Below are positions 37,270 through 44,984 of a stretch of DNA of 64,000 nt, piece after piece. The first letter of the stretch is position 1; every line of letters starts with the position of its first letter. A program made the position numbers and the translations under genes. The stretch spans positions 186,001 through 250,000 of the forward strand of contig CAVZEU010000003.1 of the NCBI GenBank assembly GCA_963774415.1, written 5' to 3'. The notes below the pieces were generated by a model that saw only the letters and a list, made by a program, of their open reading frames with translations, searched no databases and was not told the DNA's origin. Origin of the DNA: SZUA-36 sp963774415 (GTDB lineage Bacteria; Pseudomonadota; Gammaproteobacteria; Xanthomonadales; SZUA-36).

Positions 37270-37354
37270 TGGGTCAGAGTAAAAATCGTGAAACTAAAAC
37301 TATGGGTTCAGAGTAAAGGGACAGAGTAAACTCACGTGTTAAGCATGAATTTTC
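37270..37354 (+). repeat. Repeat B, two copies
   Basis: GGGTCAGAGTAAAA at about 37270 and GGTTCAGAGTAAAGGGACAG with AGTAAACTCACGTGTTAAGC at 37305-37350. The second form recurs at 40311, 40397 and in part at 43703 and 49081. Confidence 0.8.
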
Positions 37355-37418
37355 CGAATTTCAAGCAGCTTACGCACTCTGCAAATCATCAAATCGGGCT
37401 CGCGTAAGTTTGATGGCG

Positions 37419-37434
37419 CGTTTCCGCGGAAACG
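37419..37434. repeat. 16-bp palindrome CGTTTCCGCGGAAACG
   Basis: Perfect palindrome between repeat B and the next gene. Three further exact copies lie inside the HNH endonuclease gene at 56506, 56876 and 57089. Confidence 0.9.
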
Positions 37435-37469
37435 TTCACGCGCGTGCCGGTTAGTTTGTATGTTAAGAG

Positions 37470-37976
37470 ATGGGCATGACCAAGAGATCTACGTTACTAG
37501 GCGACCAAGAGGTTCCAGTGTTTAGGTATGAATGGGAAGCTGGTGAGGCGCAGCCGTACCGCAAGACGTACAACTTATTGCCTGGTCAATCATGGTGGGA
37601 AGCTGAAGCTACGGATAAACAGCTTGAACACTACGTTTTAAGTAAAGACGGTACCCAGATTCCAGTCGGAGCAATGATCGCTAAAGAACTGGTAAAAGAA
37701 GGGGCGAATTTTGCAGTTTTTACTGAAATGTGGGCGGGTAAATTCGTGATGATTGATCATGAATTAAACTGTGTTCCACCCACCGAACAAGCTGAGAAGG
37801 TAATAGCTGAAATTAAGGCTGCCAATGATAACAAACTCGGTGGTTTTCCAGATGTGTTTGCCATGTACCCCGATGGCAGGCTTTCATTCCGAGAAGCGAA
37901 GAGCATTAAAGCCAAAGACACAAAAAAGCACGGACACCCACGCCTTTACCCATATGCAATGACGGACTCCTTCTGA
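37470..37976 (+). CDS. Possible PD-(D/E)xK (VRR-NUC-like) nuclease domain, cut off by a family A repeat
   Basis: 168 residues, AT-rich, unlike flanking chromosome. The C-terminal third has GGFPDVFAMYPDGRLSFREAK: a GxPD then ExK pattern at the spacing of VRR-NUC/PD-(D/E)xK nucleases. The conserved region expected after the ExK Lys (a D...Q..W helix) is missing because the frame enters a repeat A copy (KHGHPRLYPYAMTDSF is repeat-encoded, core at 37932). Either a truncated nuclease pseudogene or a chimera. Nuclease assignment is by motif only. Confidence 0.5.
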   Translation: MGMTKRSTLLGDQEVPVFRYEWEAGEAQPYRKTYNLLPGQSWWEAEATDKQLEHYVLSKDGTQIPVGAMIAKELVKEGANFAVFTEMWAGKFVMIDHELNCVPPTEQAEKVIAEIKAANDNKLGGFPDVFAMYPDGRLSFREAKSIKAKDTKKHGHPRLYPYAMTDSF

Positions 37977-37978
37977 CT
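37925..37978 (+). repeat. Repeat A copy inside a reading frame
   Basis: AAAAAGCACGGACACCCACG followed by CCTTTACCCATATGCAATGA. Supplies the last 16 or so codons and the stop of the nuclease-like frame. Confidence 0.8.
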
Positions 37979-37998
37979 AATAGATGGAGTGTAGAAGA

Positions 37999-38157
37999 TT
38001 GACACCCCTGCAAAATCTCTGGCTCACAATATTTAATTTTGGACCAGCTGTAATTCTCAGTTTTTACAAGCAGTGGTGGGTCGGTTTAGTCGCAATAGAA
38101 AAAGCCCGGACACCCACGTCTTTACCCATACGCTATGGCGTACTCGCCGGAATTTAG
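37999..38157 (+). pseudogene. Short membrane-like frame ending inside a family A repeat
   Basis: TTG-started frame of 52 codons: LTPLQNLWLTIFNFGPAVIL then SFYKQWWVGLVAIEK, after which the codons come from repeat A. The hydrophobic, coherent first 35 codons suggest the start of a membrane protein gene whose remainder was lost. Could also be chance. Confidence 0.35.
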
Positions 38158-38202
38158 TGTTTATCCCGGGACCGCGTTTTAAAGAGTGAGCGGATTTCTT
38201 GC
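38098..38202 (+). repeat. Repeat A, long copy
   Basis: GAAAAAGCCCGGACACCCAC to GAGCGGATTTCTTGCC, about 100 bp, the same layout as 36549-36650. Followed at 38216 by a short repeat B (GGGTCAGAGTAAAA). Confidence 0.8.
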
Positions 38203-38711
38203 CAGAAATATTTAGGGTCAGAGTAAAAACCAAATTTCAACCCGGTCCCAGCTCAAGTTGCTTGTGCTGCGGCCCCGATCATTAGTGATTCACCTCGGAG
38301 CGGCGTGCAAAAGCGTGTTCCATTTCTGTGTCCGCGGTACGGATGATGTTGACCGATGCGCCATCGACACTTGAACTACCTAGATGCAAAGTCTCGTATC
38401 CAACACACCATGCGCTCGGGCAAATAGTGTGATTGAACCCCGGCCTTTCTGGGATCCGGGCGCCGAAGGCACATAACAAGGCGCTGCGCCGGACAGCAGT
38501 TTCACCGCGCTCCATTCGTGTCGCCCCAAACGCGTCGCCCCACCCGGGCGAGTTGTCATCCAGCGGTAGGGGGCGTATAAAAAGCGTATGCGAAATGCAC
38601 TTTTTGATCACCTTAACAAATGACAGGAAGTTCGGTTCATGTAACGAATGGATTTCAATAAATGAAGTCATCTGGAATTTGATTAAGGGGCATCGACAGG
38701 AGGGCCGATAA
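38203..38711. other. 509-bp stretch without a confident gene
   Basis: Contains a short repeat B at 38216 and, at 38470-38530, CATAACAAGGCGCTGCGCC with following GC-rich sequence, which recalls integron attC or the related dispersed intergenic repeats but does not meet the attC rule (no matching GTTRRRY arm found). The strong Shine-Dalgarno of the next gene (ACAGGAGGG) is at its end. Confidence 0.45.
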
Positions 38712-39254
38712 ATGCCGATACATCTTGAAGAGGTCGATACAGGTTCTGAAATTGAAGGATTGAATTCTGCATTGATTGTCGCCTGCAACATGTGTGCCGG
38801 GGCAAGTTTCGCCATGAAGGAAAACAGACCCTTCCTTCAACCCTTTAGAAGTTTTTTGACATCACCGCCGCTCGCAAGACACATCGGGAAAACGCTCTCT
38901 CGATTAAACGATAAAGGTCTGAAAGCGGATTGGTACAGGGCCGGCATTATCCAGCAATTTTTTCTTTGCCTGTGGACATCCAGACAACGCAAAAAATTTA
39001 GACAAGCCGCGAAACAGTATGAAGGTGTAATCGTTTTAGGGTGTGATTCCGCCTTTAAAACAGTTCGTGACTCACTGCAGGGACTCGATTGTAGAGTGAT
39101 CGAAGGAACGAAAGTCGCCGGCATCATGAACACGAAAACAAAGCTTCATTTCCCATGTGATATTTCCTTTGAAGAGAGCAAGGTGGCCCCTGCTTGCGAC
39201 CGGCACTGCGAGCGATTTGACCCTGTAATCCCGACGGTAAGACTGGAAGGGTAA
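38712..39254 (+). CDS. Conserved-cysteine protein of unknown function
   Basis: 180 residues, ATG preceded by AGGAGGG. Cysteines lie in potentially metal- or cofactor-binding settings: VACNMCAG (about 24-27), LGCDSAFKTVRDSL, and PCDISFEESKVAPACDRHC near the C-terminus. The middle VIVLGCDSA...CRVIEGTKVAGIMNTK has an alpha/beta look. I do not recognise the family; an iron-sulfur or zinc protein is an inference from the cysteines. Stands alone between repeats and a DUF4870 gene. Confidence 0.65.
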   Translation: MPIHLEEVDTGSEIEGLNSALIVACNMCAGASFAMKENRPFLQPFRSFLTSPPLARHIGKTLSRLNDKGLKADWYRAGIIQQFFLCLWTSRQRKKFRQAAKQYEGVIVLGCDSAFKTVRDSLQGLDCRVIEGTKVAGIMNTKTKLHFPCDISFEESKVAPACDRHCERFDPVIPTVRLEG

Positions 39255-39309
39255 GGAAAAATACCCATAGCTTGTGATAAATTGAATTGATCAAACCGGG
39301 GAGACTGAC

Positions 39310-39726
39310 ATGAGCGACATTGAACCGGGCTTTGAGCAAAGCCGCACACCAGAGACGCCGGAAACCGTGCAACCGGGGGCGACGACACGGGACAAGGAAA
39401 CCAACCAGTGGGCCATGTTCATCCACTTCTCCCTGCTGGCCGGCTGGATCGTGCCGGTTGCAGGCCTGGTTGTTCCGATCCTGATTTGGCAGATGAAAAA
39501 GGACGAATTGCCTGGCATCGTGCCGCACGCACATATCGTGCTCAACTGGATCGTGACGTCGCTGGTCTATGCCTTGATCTGTTTGCTTCTCACGTTGATA
39601 TTCATCGGCGTCCTGGGGTTCCTCGCGCTGGGCATCGTTACCGTCATCTTTTCCGTAATCGGCGGAATCAAAGCCAACGAAGGTGAAGTCTGGGAATACC
39701 CCGGGACGTTAATAAAGGTATTCTGA
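39310..39726 (+). CDS. DUF4870 domain membrane protein
   Basis: 138 residues, GGGGAG upstream. Hydrophilic N-terminal 30 residues, then three hydrophobic helices with family marks WAMFIHFSLLAGWIVPVAGLVVPILIW, HAHIVLNWIVT and a C-terminal GIKANEGEVWEYP. DUF4870 proteins are small integral membrane proteins without an assigned role. Confidence 0.88.
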   Translation: MSDIEPGFEQSRTPETPETVQPGATTRDKETNQWAMFIHFSLLAGWIVPVAGLVVPILIWQMKKDELPGIVPHAHIVLNWIVTSLVYALICLLLTLIFIGVLGFLALGIVTVIFSVIGGIKANEGEVWEYPGTLIKVF

Positions 39727-39817
39727 GCCATCGACGAAAACCCGGCGCCGCCCGCAACTCCGAACGAGCTGCGGCCTGCGTGGCCGCCGGCTTGCCAATC
39801 ACGTGTGGAGGTATTGG

Positions 39818-40180
39818 ATGAAACAGTTTCTCGCGGTCTATCTTGGCAGCCCGGCGGCCATGTCGTCGTGGAACGAATTGTCCGAATCGGAGCGGAACGC
39901 CCGCAGCGCCGATGGTGTGCGCGCGTGGCACGCCTGGGTCAATCGGCACCGCGACCAGATTGTCATTGATGGCGGGCCTCTGGGACGCACGAAATCTGTC
40001 AGTTCCGATGGCGTATCCGACATTCGTAACGCGATGACCGCGTTCACGGTGGTGAGAGCCGACTCCCACGAAGCAGCCGCAAGGCTGTTTGAGGGACACC
40101 CCCATTTCAGTATCTTTCCCGGGGAGTCGGTCGAAATCATGGAGTGCCTTCCCCTACCCGAGAACGCGGCCCAGTCATAA
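39818..40180 (+). CDS. YCII-related domain protein
   Basis: 120 residues from ATG 39818, with GGAGGT at ideal distance. KQFLAVYLGSP, RAWHAWVNRHRDQIVIDGGPLG and the C-terminal GHPHFSIFPGESVEIMECLPLP match the YCII/DGPF-type ferredoxin-like fold. Proteins of this kind are thought to be small enzymes or partners of sigma factors; no specific function here. Confidence 0.8.
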   Translation: MKQFLAVYLGSPAAMSSWNELSESERNARSADGVRAWHAWVNRHRDQIVIDGGPLGRTKSVSSDGVSDIRNAMTAFTVVRADSHEAAARLFEGHPHFSIFPGESVEIMECLPLPENAAQS

Positions 40181-40224
40181 GGCCCCGGGCGAAGCGTGAG
40201 CCTTTTCTACAAATTTCAGGGTGA

Positions 40225-40300
40225 AAGTCAGGACACCCATCACCAGTGAAAGTCAGGACACCCATCACTATTTAGCAATGAGAGACATGGGTGTCCGGAT
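40225..40300 (+). repeat. Repeat A cores with inverted partner
   Basis: GGACACCCATCACCAGTGAA at 40231 and GGACACCCATCACTATTTAG at 40256, then ATGGGTGTCC at 40287. The second core and the inverted core form a 10-bp-stem hairpin. A very similar hairpin is at 52708-52745. Confidence 0.8.
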
Positions 40301-40456
40301 CAAATGATGGGGTCAGAGTAAAGGGACAGAGTAAATTCACGTGTTAAGCATGAATCACGGAAATGCCCGGACATGGGTGTCCGGATCAAATGATGGGGTC
40401 AGAGTAAAGGGACAGAGTAAATTCACGTGTTAAGCATGAATCACGGAAATGCCCGG
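40285..40456 (+). repeat. Tandem duplication, two identical 86-bp units containing repeat B
   Basis: Unit 1 40285-40370 and unit 2 40371-40456 each run from ACATGGGTGTCCGGATC through GGGGTCAGAGTAAAGGGACA and CACGTGTTAAGCATGAATC to GCCCGG. I see no difference between the two. Confidence 0.9.
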
Positions 40457-41189
40457 ACCCCCACCCCTTTACCCATGCGCAATGGCAGATGATGTACGCT
40501 ATGGACTACTGGATTTGGGTAGAACATTACGGCTTCAGGGATTAACCGTCGATGGACGACGAAACGGTCACGTTGCGCGATATTGGGTTCGAGGAACTTC
40601 CATCCATTCTTGACATGGAGCAAGGCCAGGCGCGCGATTTCGTCATTCCGTACACGCTGCGGCGGCACCGGGAGGAATTCGCCAAACCGGACATCGTTTA
40701 CAAGGCGGTCTGCCAGGGCAAACGCCTCGTTGGTTTCGTGATACTGGCGCTCGACCCGGATGGTAAGAGCGTCGAGTTTCGCCGCATCGTAGTCTCCGAA
40801 ACGGGCTGCGGCATCGGCAGGCGCGCCGTGGAGCTCGTGCGCGAATTGTGCAAGCGGGAACTTGGCAGAAGACGTGTATGGCTCGACGTGTTCGAGTCGA
40901 ACGAGCGTGCCCGGCGCGTGTACGAAAAATGCGGTTACTCACGATTCGGAGCAGCCGAGCATGACGGCAGAAAGCTGCTCCTTTACGAAAGGATGACATA
41001 GCGTGCCGAGAATGACGATGGCTTCCCGTTTATCTTTCTCGGTCACCCTCATTTCGATGGCCATCGCCTTTGCCGGCTGTTCAAGGGAGGAGCCCAATAT
41101 GCCGTCACAGAACACGTCTGACTACCGGCAAACTGCCCTGCAGTTCGCTGAATCACTGGCCGCGCGTGAATACCCAAACGCTTACGCAA
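40451..41189 (+). repeat. Direct repeat, left copy (739 bp)
   Basis: Matches 47804-48542 at a constant offset of 7353 bp with only scattered substitutions. It carries a GNAT gene and the first 62 codons of a lipoprotein gene. The left copy ends where a repeat A begins; the right copy continues into an intact lipoprotein gene. Confidence 0.9.
40552..41001 (+). CDS. GNAT-family N-acetyltransferase, copy 1
   Basis: 149 residues. Acetyl-CoA-binding fold with VGFVILALDPDGKSVEFRRIVVSETGCGIGRRAVELV (motif A, with R/Q-x-x-G-x-G/A variant GCGIGRRA) and the C-terminal VWLDVFESNERARRVYEKCGYSRFG (motif B). RimI-like small-molecule or protein acetyltransferase; the substrate is unknown. Differs from copy 2 (47905) at a few residues only (S/A 23, R/G, R/S, R/H). 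Confidence 0.9.
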   Translation: MDDETVTLRDIGFEELPSILDMEQGQARDFVIPYTLRRHREEFAKPDIVYKAVCQGKRLVGFVILALDPDGKSVEFRRIVVSETGCGIGRRAVELVRELCKRELGRRRVWLDVFESNERARRVYEKCGYSRFGAAEHDGRKLLLYERMT

Positions 41190-41263
41190 AAGCATGGACA
41201 CCCACACCTTTAGGCATGTGCAATGACGTACTCGCCAGAATTTATTGTTCTTCCCGGGAATGA
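41003..41263 (+). pseudogene. Lipoprotein gene truncated by a family A repeat
   Basis: Identical in layout to the intact gene at 48356-48805 up to codon 62 (REYPNAYA). From there the frame reads repeat A sequence (KAWTPTPLGMCNDVLARIYC) and stops. Signal peptide and lipobox AFAGC are kept, so a short lipopeptide could still be made, but the C-terminal domain is lost. Confidence 0.88.
41189..41262 (+). repeat. Repeat A copy interrupting the lipoprotein gene
   Basis: AAGCATGGACACCCACACCT, TGCAATGACGTACTCGCCAG, then TTCTTCCCGGGAATG. Core at 41196. It is directly followed by GGGGCCAGAGCAAAAGGAC, a degraded repeat B. Confidence 0.85.
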
Positions 41264-41332
41264 ATGTTATGGGGCCAGAGCAAAAGGACAAACCAAACCA
41301 CAACACCCTGCCTAGCGACTGGAGCTAAACCC

Positions 41333-41905
41333 TTGACCCAATTCGACTACATCGTGGTGCTCGTCTCAGTCATCGTCGGCCTGGGGGTCGTTCACCTGCT
41401 CGCGGGCGCGGCCCGATTTCTTACGGGCCGGGGTGAGTGGAAGCCGTACTGGGTGCACCTGCTCTGGACGTGGAACGTCTTCCACTTCCTGGTTTTCTTC
41501 TGGTGGTTCGTCTACCGCTGGAACGCGATCCCGCAGTGGTCGTTGCTGCTCTTCCTTTTCGTACTCCTCTACTCGGTCGGTCTCTATCTGCTCTGCGCGG
41601 TGCTTTACCCGGAGACCGACAAGCGCAGGGACTTCCGCGAGATCTACTTCCAAAACAGGGGTGTGTTCTTCGGCCTGTGGATCATCCTGATCATCGTCGA
41701 TTTTGCCGATACCCATCTCAAGCAGCATTACGGGCTCGGCGGCTTCGGTCTCTACCAGAACCTGGCGTACGTGGCGATCATCGTCGGCTCGGCCATCGCC
41801 GCGCGTTCATCGAGCCCCCGAGTGCACGCGACCTGGGGCATTCTCTTCTTCCTGATCATGTCCGCGTTCGAGTACGCCAACTTCAGCATTCTGAGGGCCA
41901 ATTAG
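41333..41905 (+). CDS. Polytopic membrane protein of unknown function
   Basis: 190 residues from TTG 41333 (GGAG upstream); longer starts read through repeat sequence. About six hydrophobic helices: YIVVLVSVIVGLGVVHLLAGA, VFHFLVFFWWFVYRW, SLLLFLFVLLYSVGLYLLCAVL, FFGLWIILIIVDFAD, LAYVAIIVGSAIAA, WGILFFLIMSAFEYA. No family recognised. A remnant of a second copy's 3' end is at 36506-36543. Confidence 0.75.
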   Translation: MTQFDYIVVLVSVIVGLGVVHLLAGAARFLTGRGEWKPYWVHLLWTWNVFHFLVFFWWFVYRWNAIPQWSLLLFLFVLLYSVGLYLLCAVLYPETDKRRDFREIYFQNRGVFFGLWIILIIVDFADTHLKQHYGLGGFGLYQNLAYVAIIVGSAIAARSSSPRVHATWGILFFLIMSAFEYANFSILRAN

Positions 41906-42068
41906 GCTTCACCAGGAAGTGGAATGACTTATAGCGGCCCTATAGCCATAAGGTAAAACAATGCGCCCAAGCCGGCCTGGTTAATTGCCCAGCTTGGCCA
42001 GTGCGTAAGTGTTCAAAGAAGTGGTCGCAATCTGCGACTAGCTGCTCAAGTCAATTTTGGAAGGGGTT

Positions 42069-42590
42069 ATGGCAACAGGAAAGTCTGTAGTACCCGTTGG
42101 AAGAATTGAAAACCGGATTCTGCTAATTCGGGGAGAAAAAGTCATTGTGGACTCGGATCTCGCAGAGTTTTATGGGGTTCCCACGAAGAGGCTGAATTAG
42201 CAGGTCAAGCGCAATTCCGACAGATTTCCCGAGGATTTCGTGTTCCAACTGAACGCAGAAGAAAAAGCACAGGTGGTCGCAAATTGCGACCACCTCGAAA
42301 AACTGAAATTCTCAAAGACAAACCCCTACGCCTTTACAGAACACGGCGCACTCATGGCGGCCAGTGTTCTGAATTCGCCGAAGGCGGTCGAAATCAGCGT
42401 TTATATTGTTCGGGCCTTCGTCAAACTGCGTGAAATGGTTGCCGGACGAAAGGAGCTACAAAGGAAAATTTCCGAAATCGAAAGACAACTTTCCAGGCAT
42501 GACTCTGATATCGTTCAAGTGGTGACGCTGATAAAGAAGCTGCTGGCCCCCGAGCCACCACCCAAAAAAAGGAGAATAGGATTTTATTGA
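42069..42590 (+). pseudogene. ORF6N-domain gene with an in-frame amber stop
   Basis: From ATG 42069 the frame reads VVPVGRIENRILLIRGEKVI, VDSDLAEFYGVPTKRLN, a TAG at 42198-42200, then QVKRNSDRFPEDFVFQLN and the rest of an ORF6N (phage antirepressor-like) protein to LAPEPPPKKRRIGFY. Family members have Glu at the stop position (RLNEQVKRN), so one GAG-to-TAG change explains it. Full length would be about 173 residues with a C-terminal coiled coil. Such proteins often ride on mobile DNA. Confidence 0.88.
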
Positions 42591-42608
42591 TAACATGCAC
42601 TGAAAATT

Positions 42609-42640
42609 AATGGGGTCAAAAATTAATGGGTGACCCCATT
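42609..42640. repeat. 32-bp hairpin with repeat B-like arms
   Basis: AATGGGGTCA (42609-42618), 12-nt centre, TGACCCCATT (42631-42640). Perfect 10-bp arms followed by TTCT; may end transcription of the upstream pseudogene. Arms match the termini of the 49079-49207 element. Confidence 0.8.
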
Positions 42641-42786
42641 TCTACTTACTTTCTCCTACGCATGAACCAAAGGGCCGTGGTGGGGTCCACCTTTTTAAGG
42701 TGTGTATTCACGATGATAGGTTCCAATACTCGTAGATGAGGTGGTGTCTGCATCGTCTATCCACTGAGTTATCCAAGGAGAAGGAT

Positions 42787-43671
42787 ATGAGTCATAGAGC
42801 AACCGGAAGCTTAACCATTACATTGACGTTGCTTGCGATGGGGCTGACGGTCGGATCAGTAACGCCGGCCAGAGCGGATGTCGCGCTTTGCAGGCTTCCG
42901 TCAGGGATTGTCATGGCGCGGGAAGGCAGTTGCGGGCAGGGGGAGGTGAAGCTGCAACTTCCGGATACACTAACGGATCTGAACTGCGCCGAGGATCAGA
43001 TCGCGAAATACACTAACGGGTCTTGGCAGTGTACGGAGGACACGAGCGCGGCCACGGAATGTGCTGCCGGCGAAGTCTTGTTGGGGGGCGGGGGTGGCTG
43101 TATCCCTATAGCAGAGATTGCTGCATTGGCGGCTCCAAAGACGTTTTTTGTGACCAGTGCAACATTCAGCGGTGATCTTGGAGCTGACGCGGAATCGTTA
43201 AATCCCACGGACTGTACAGGATTGTCCGGGCTGGATGCAGGGGATTGCATTTGCCAGACGATCGCAGATAGTGCCGCTAAGGTACCTCCAGGGACTTACA
43301 GGGCCTGGTTGTCCGATTCCACGGGTTCACCAAACGACAGGTGGACCAAGTCCCTCGGCCCTTACAAAGATATCGACGGGAATGTAATTGCTGCCAACTA
43401 CGCCGCCCTAGTCGGCACCAACGGCGCCGATTTAACGAATTCGCCAATCGTAATGGATGACGGGTCCAGCTTTAGTGAAAGCGTGTGGACCGGAACCGAC
43501 CGCTACGGGAATTTCGTAGGGGGCGATGCCGGTTGTGAGAATTGGAGTTCCACCGATAACTCGCATTATGGTGAGATCGGATGGTCGGGCAGTTTCGATT
43601 CCCAGTGGACGGAAGGCGTACCTCTGCAATGCGGGTATGAGACCCACCATCTATATTGTGGCGAACAATAG
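42787..43671 (+). CDS. Secreted DUF1554-type protein
   Basis: 294 residues from ATG 42787 (AAGGAG upstream). Sec signal peptide (ITLTLLAMGLTVGSVTPARA). After a cysteine-rich N-terminal half the C-terminal ~160 residues (FFVTSATFSGDLG, CICQTIADSAAKVPPGTYRAW, LSDSTGSPNDRW, CENWSS, HLYCGEQ) follow the DUF1554 pattern seen in Leptospira and other bacterial surface proteins, a fold related to collagen-endostatin-like domains. Location is the periplasm or outside. Function unknown. Confidence 0.75.
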   Translation: MSHRATGSLTITLTLLAMGLTVGSVTPARADVALCRLPSGIVMAREGSCGQGEVKLQLPDTLTDLNCAEDQIAKYTNGSWQCTEDTSAATECAAGEVLLGGGGGCIPIAEIAALAAPKTFFVTSATFSGDLGADAESLNPTDCTGLSGLDAGDCICQTIADSAAKVPPGTYRAWLSDSTGSPNDRWTKSLGPYKDIDGNVIAANYAALVGTNGADLTNSPIVMDDGSSFSESVWTGTDRYGNFVGGDAGCENWSSTDNSHYGEIGWSGSFDSQWTEGVPLQCGYETHHLYCGEQ

Positions 43672-43931
43672 CCTGTTTCCCACGGCCTGACGGGGCCTGA
43701 TAGGGTCAGAGTAAAGGGACAGAGAGCAAAGCACGGACACCCATCACTTATCCTAGGTAAATTGACCCAAATGTAACTGGGTTTATTTTTTGCAGAGAAC
43801 CCAAACGTGGGTTGGCCGGAAATACTTCAATGGGTATGAAGCGCTTGAGGTGCTGTAGGTTGGAAACGGGTTATCTGTGCCCAAGAGCAGACCGTTAATG
43901 GCTCAAGTAGGCGAGTGATCTTGATAACTTG
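43672..43931. other. 260-bp spacer with repeat B and repeat A
   Basis: GGGTCAGAGTAAAGGGACAG at 43703 runs into AAAGCACGGACACCCATCAC (core 43735). Nothing else recognised before the RAYT gene's stop codon. Confidence 0.7.
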
Positions 43932-44891
43932 CTACGATTGCTCTGGACAGAGTTGGTTGCTGAAGGCATGTCCCTTGATAAATCTGCGTCCAACCGAATT
44001 GGCGAAGGCCTTAAGCCTACTTACCGGTCCCAGGGCACCCAACGAGGGAATGTCGTCCCTGGCGAGGTAATTCAGAACTGGTGCTGCATCCATCTTCAAT
44101 CGGCTCAGTATCGGTGGCGCATGAGCCGGGATATACCCACTCTTGTGGCGTTTGACCTCGCGGCCGCCCCAGTCCACCAATTCCAGGTAGTCTTTCAGAT
44201 TGATAGGAATACCATTGGCATCCTGATCAGCAAAAGGCCGCAGGGAAGTGTCGTCTGGATGAAGGATGCGCTCCTGGATGGAAGTGTAATCCGATCGCTC
44301 CGGGGTAGTGGCCATGGCGGCGCGGATGGGGTTCAGGTCCACATAGGTCATACAGGCCAGGACGGCCCGTGCATCCAACAAGGCTTGTGACTTGAACCGG
44401 CCCTCCCAGAAACGGCCAGTGCAATGATCTTCTGCATTGGCCATCCGGGCGATGGGTTCATTCAGACAGCGCATAAACCAGGACAGATCACTCAACCGCT
44501 CACGCCAGGTGGCGAACAGTTCCGCGACCCATGCAAGTTCAGCGGCGGTCAGATCCGCATTGCCCAAGTATTGGTGCATGACCAGCGGACCGGAAAAGAC
44601 CTGCATCCAGCGCTTTGCAACTTCCTCGTCCGACCACGTCTCGACCCGCTCAGCATCGATGCGGACCACGATATGGTAGTGATTGCTCATGATGGCATAA
44701 GCGCACAAGTCAACGGCGAAGACCGAACACAAAAGTTTGATGCGATCGACGATCCACTGGCGACGGTGCGAGAAATCAAAACCGGTTACCGCATCGGTGC
44801 CACACAGGAAGGCCCTCCGCACGCAACGGGAGATGCAGTGGTAATACGGTGTGTCCTCAATCGAGACCTGGCGGTATCTGGGTTCCGGCAT
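43932..44891 (-). CDS. REP-associated tyrosine transposase (RAYT, Y1/HUH family)
   Basis: 319 residues, apparently intact. HUH motif in CAYAIMSNHYHIVVRI, N-terminal RYRQVSIEDTPYYHCISRCVRRAFL, FWEGRFKSQALLDARAVLACMTYVDLNP with the presumed catalytic Tyr in YVDLNP. RAYTs are single-domain nucleases that spread REP-type repeats and are not flanked by IS ends; here family B (GGGTCAGAGTAAA) is the obvious candidate substrate. Divergent neighbours are a broken IS256 element. Confidence 0.93.
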   Translation of the reverse strand: MPEPRYRQVSIEDTPYYHCISRCVRRAFLCGTDAVTGFDFSHRRQWIVDRIKLLCSVFAVDLCAYAIMSNHYHIVVRIDAERVETWSDEEVAKRWMQVFSGPLVMHQYLGNADLTAAELAWVAELFATWRERLSDLSWFMRCLNEPIARMANAEDHCTGRFWEGRFKSQALLDARAVLACMTYVDLNPIRAAMATTPERSDYTSIQERILHPDDTSLRPFADQDANGIPINLKDYLELVDWGGREVKRHKSGYIPAHAPPILSRLKMDAAPVLNYLARDDIPSLGALGPVSRLKAFANSVGRRFIKGHAFSNQLCPEQS

Positions 44892-44984
44892 GAGGCAAGT
44901 CTAGACCGGAACGACAAGCTGCAAACACGGCGAAATTGCACTACATCCTGTAGGATATTCTCCGAGTGGTGGGTGCCTTGGCTT

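Noticed and set aside
37419..37434. The palindrome as a true parS site
   Set aside because: All four central bases and both outer bases differ from the parS consensus, including the central CACGTG-like core that ParB needs.
40201..40460. CRISPR array suggested by repeated units
   Set aside because: Only two tandem copies, no variable spacers, unit length 86 bp and no cas genes.
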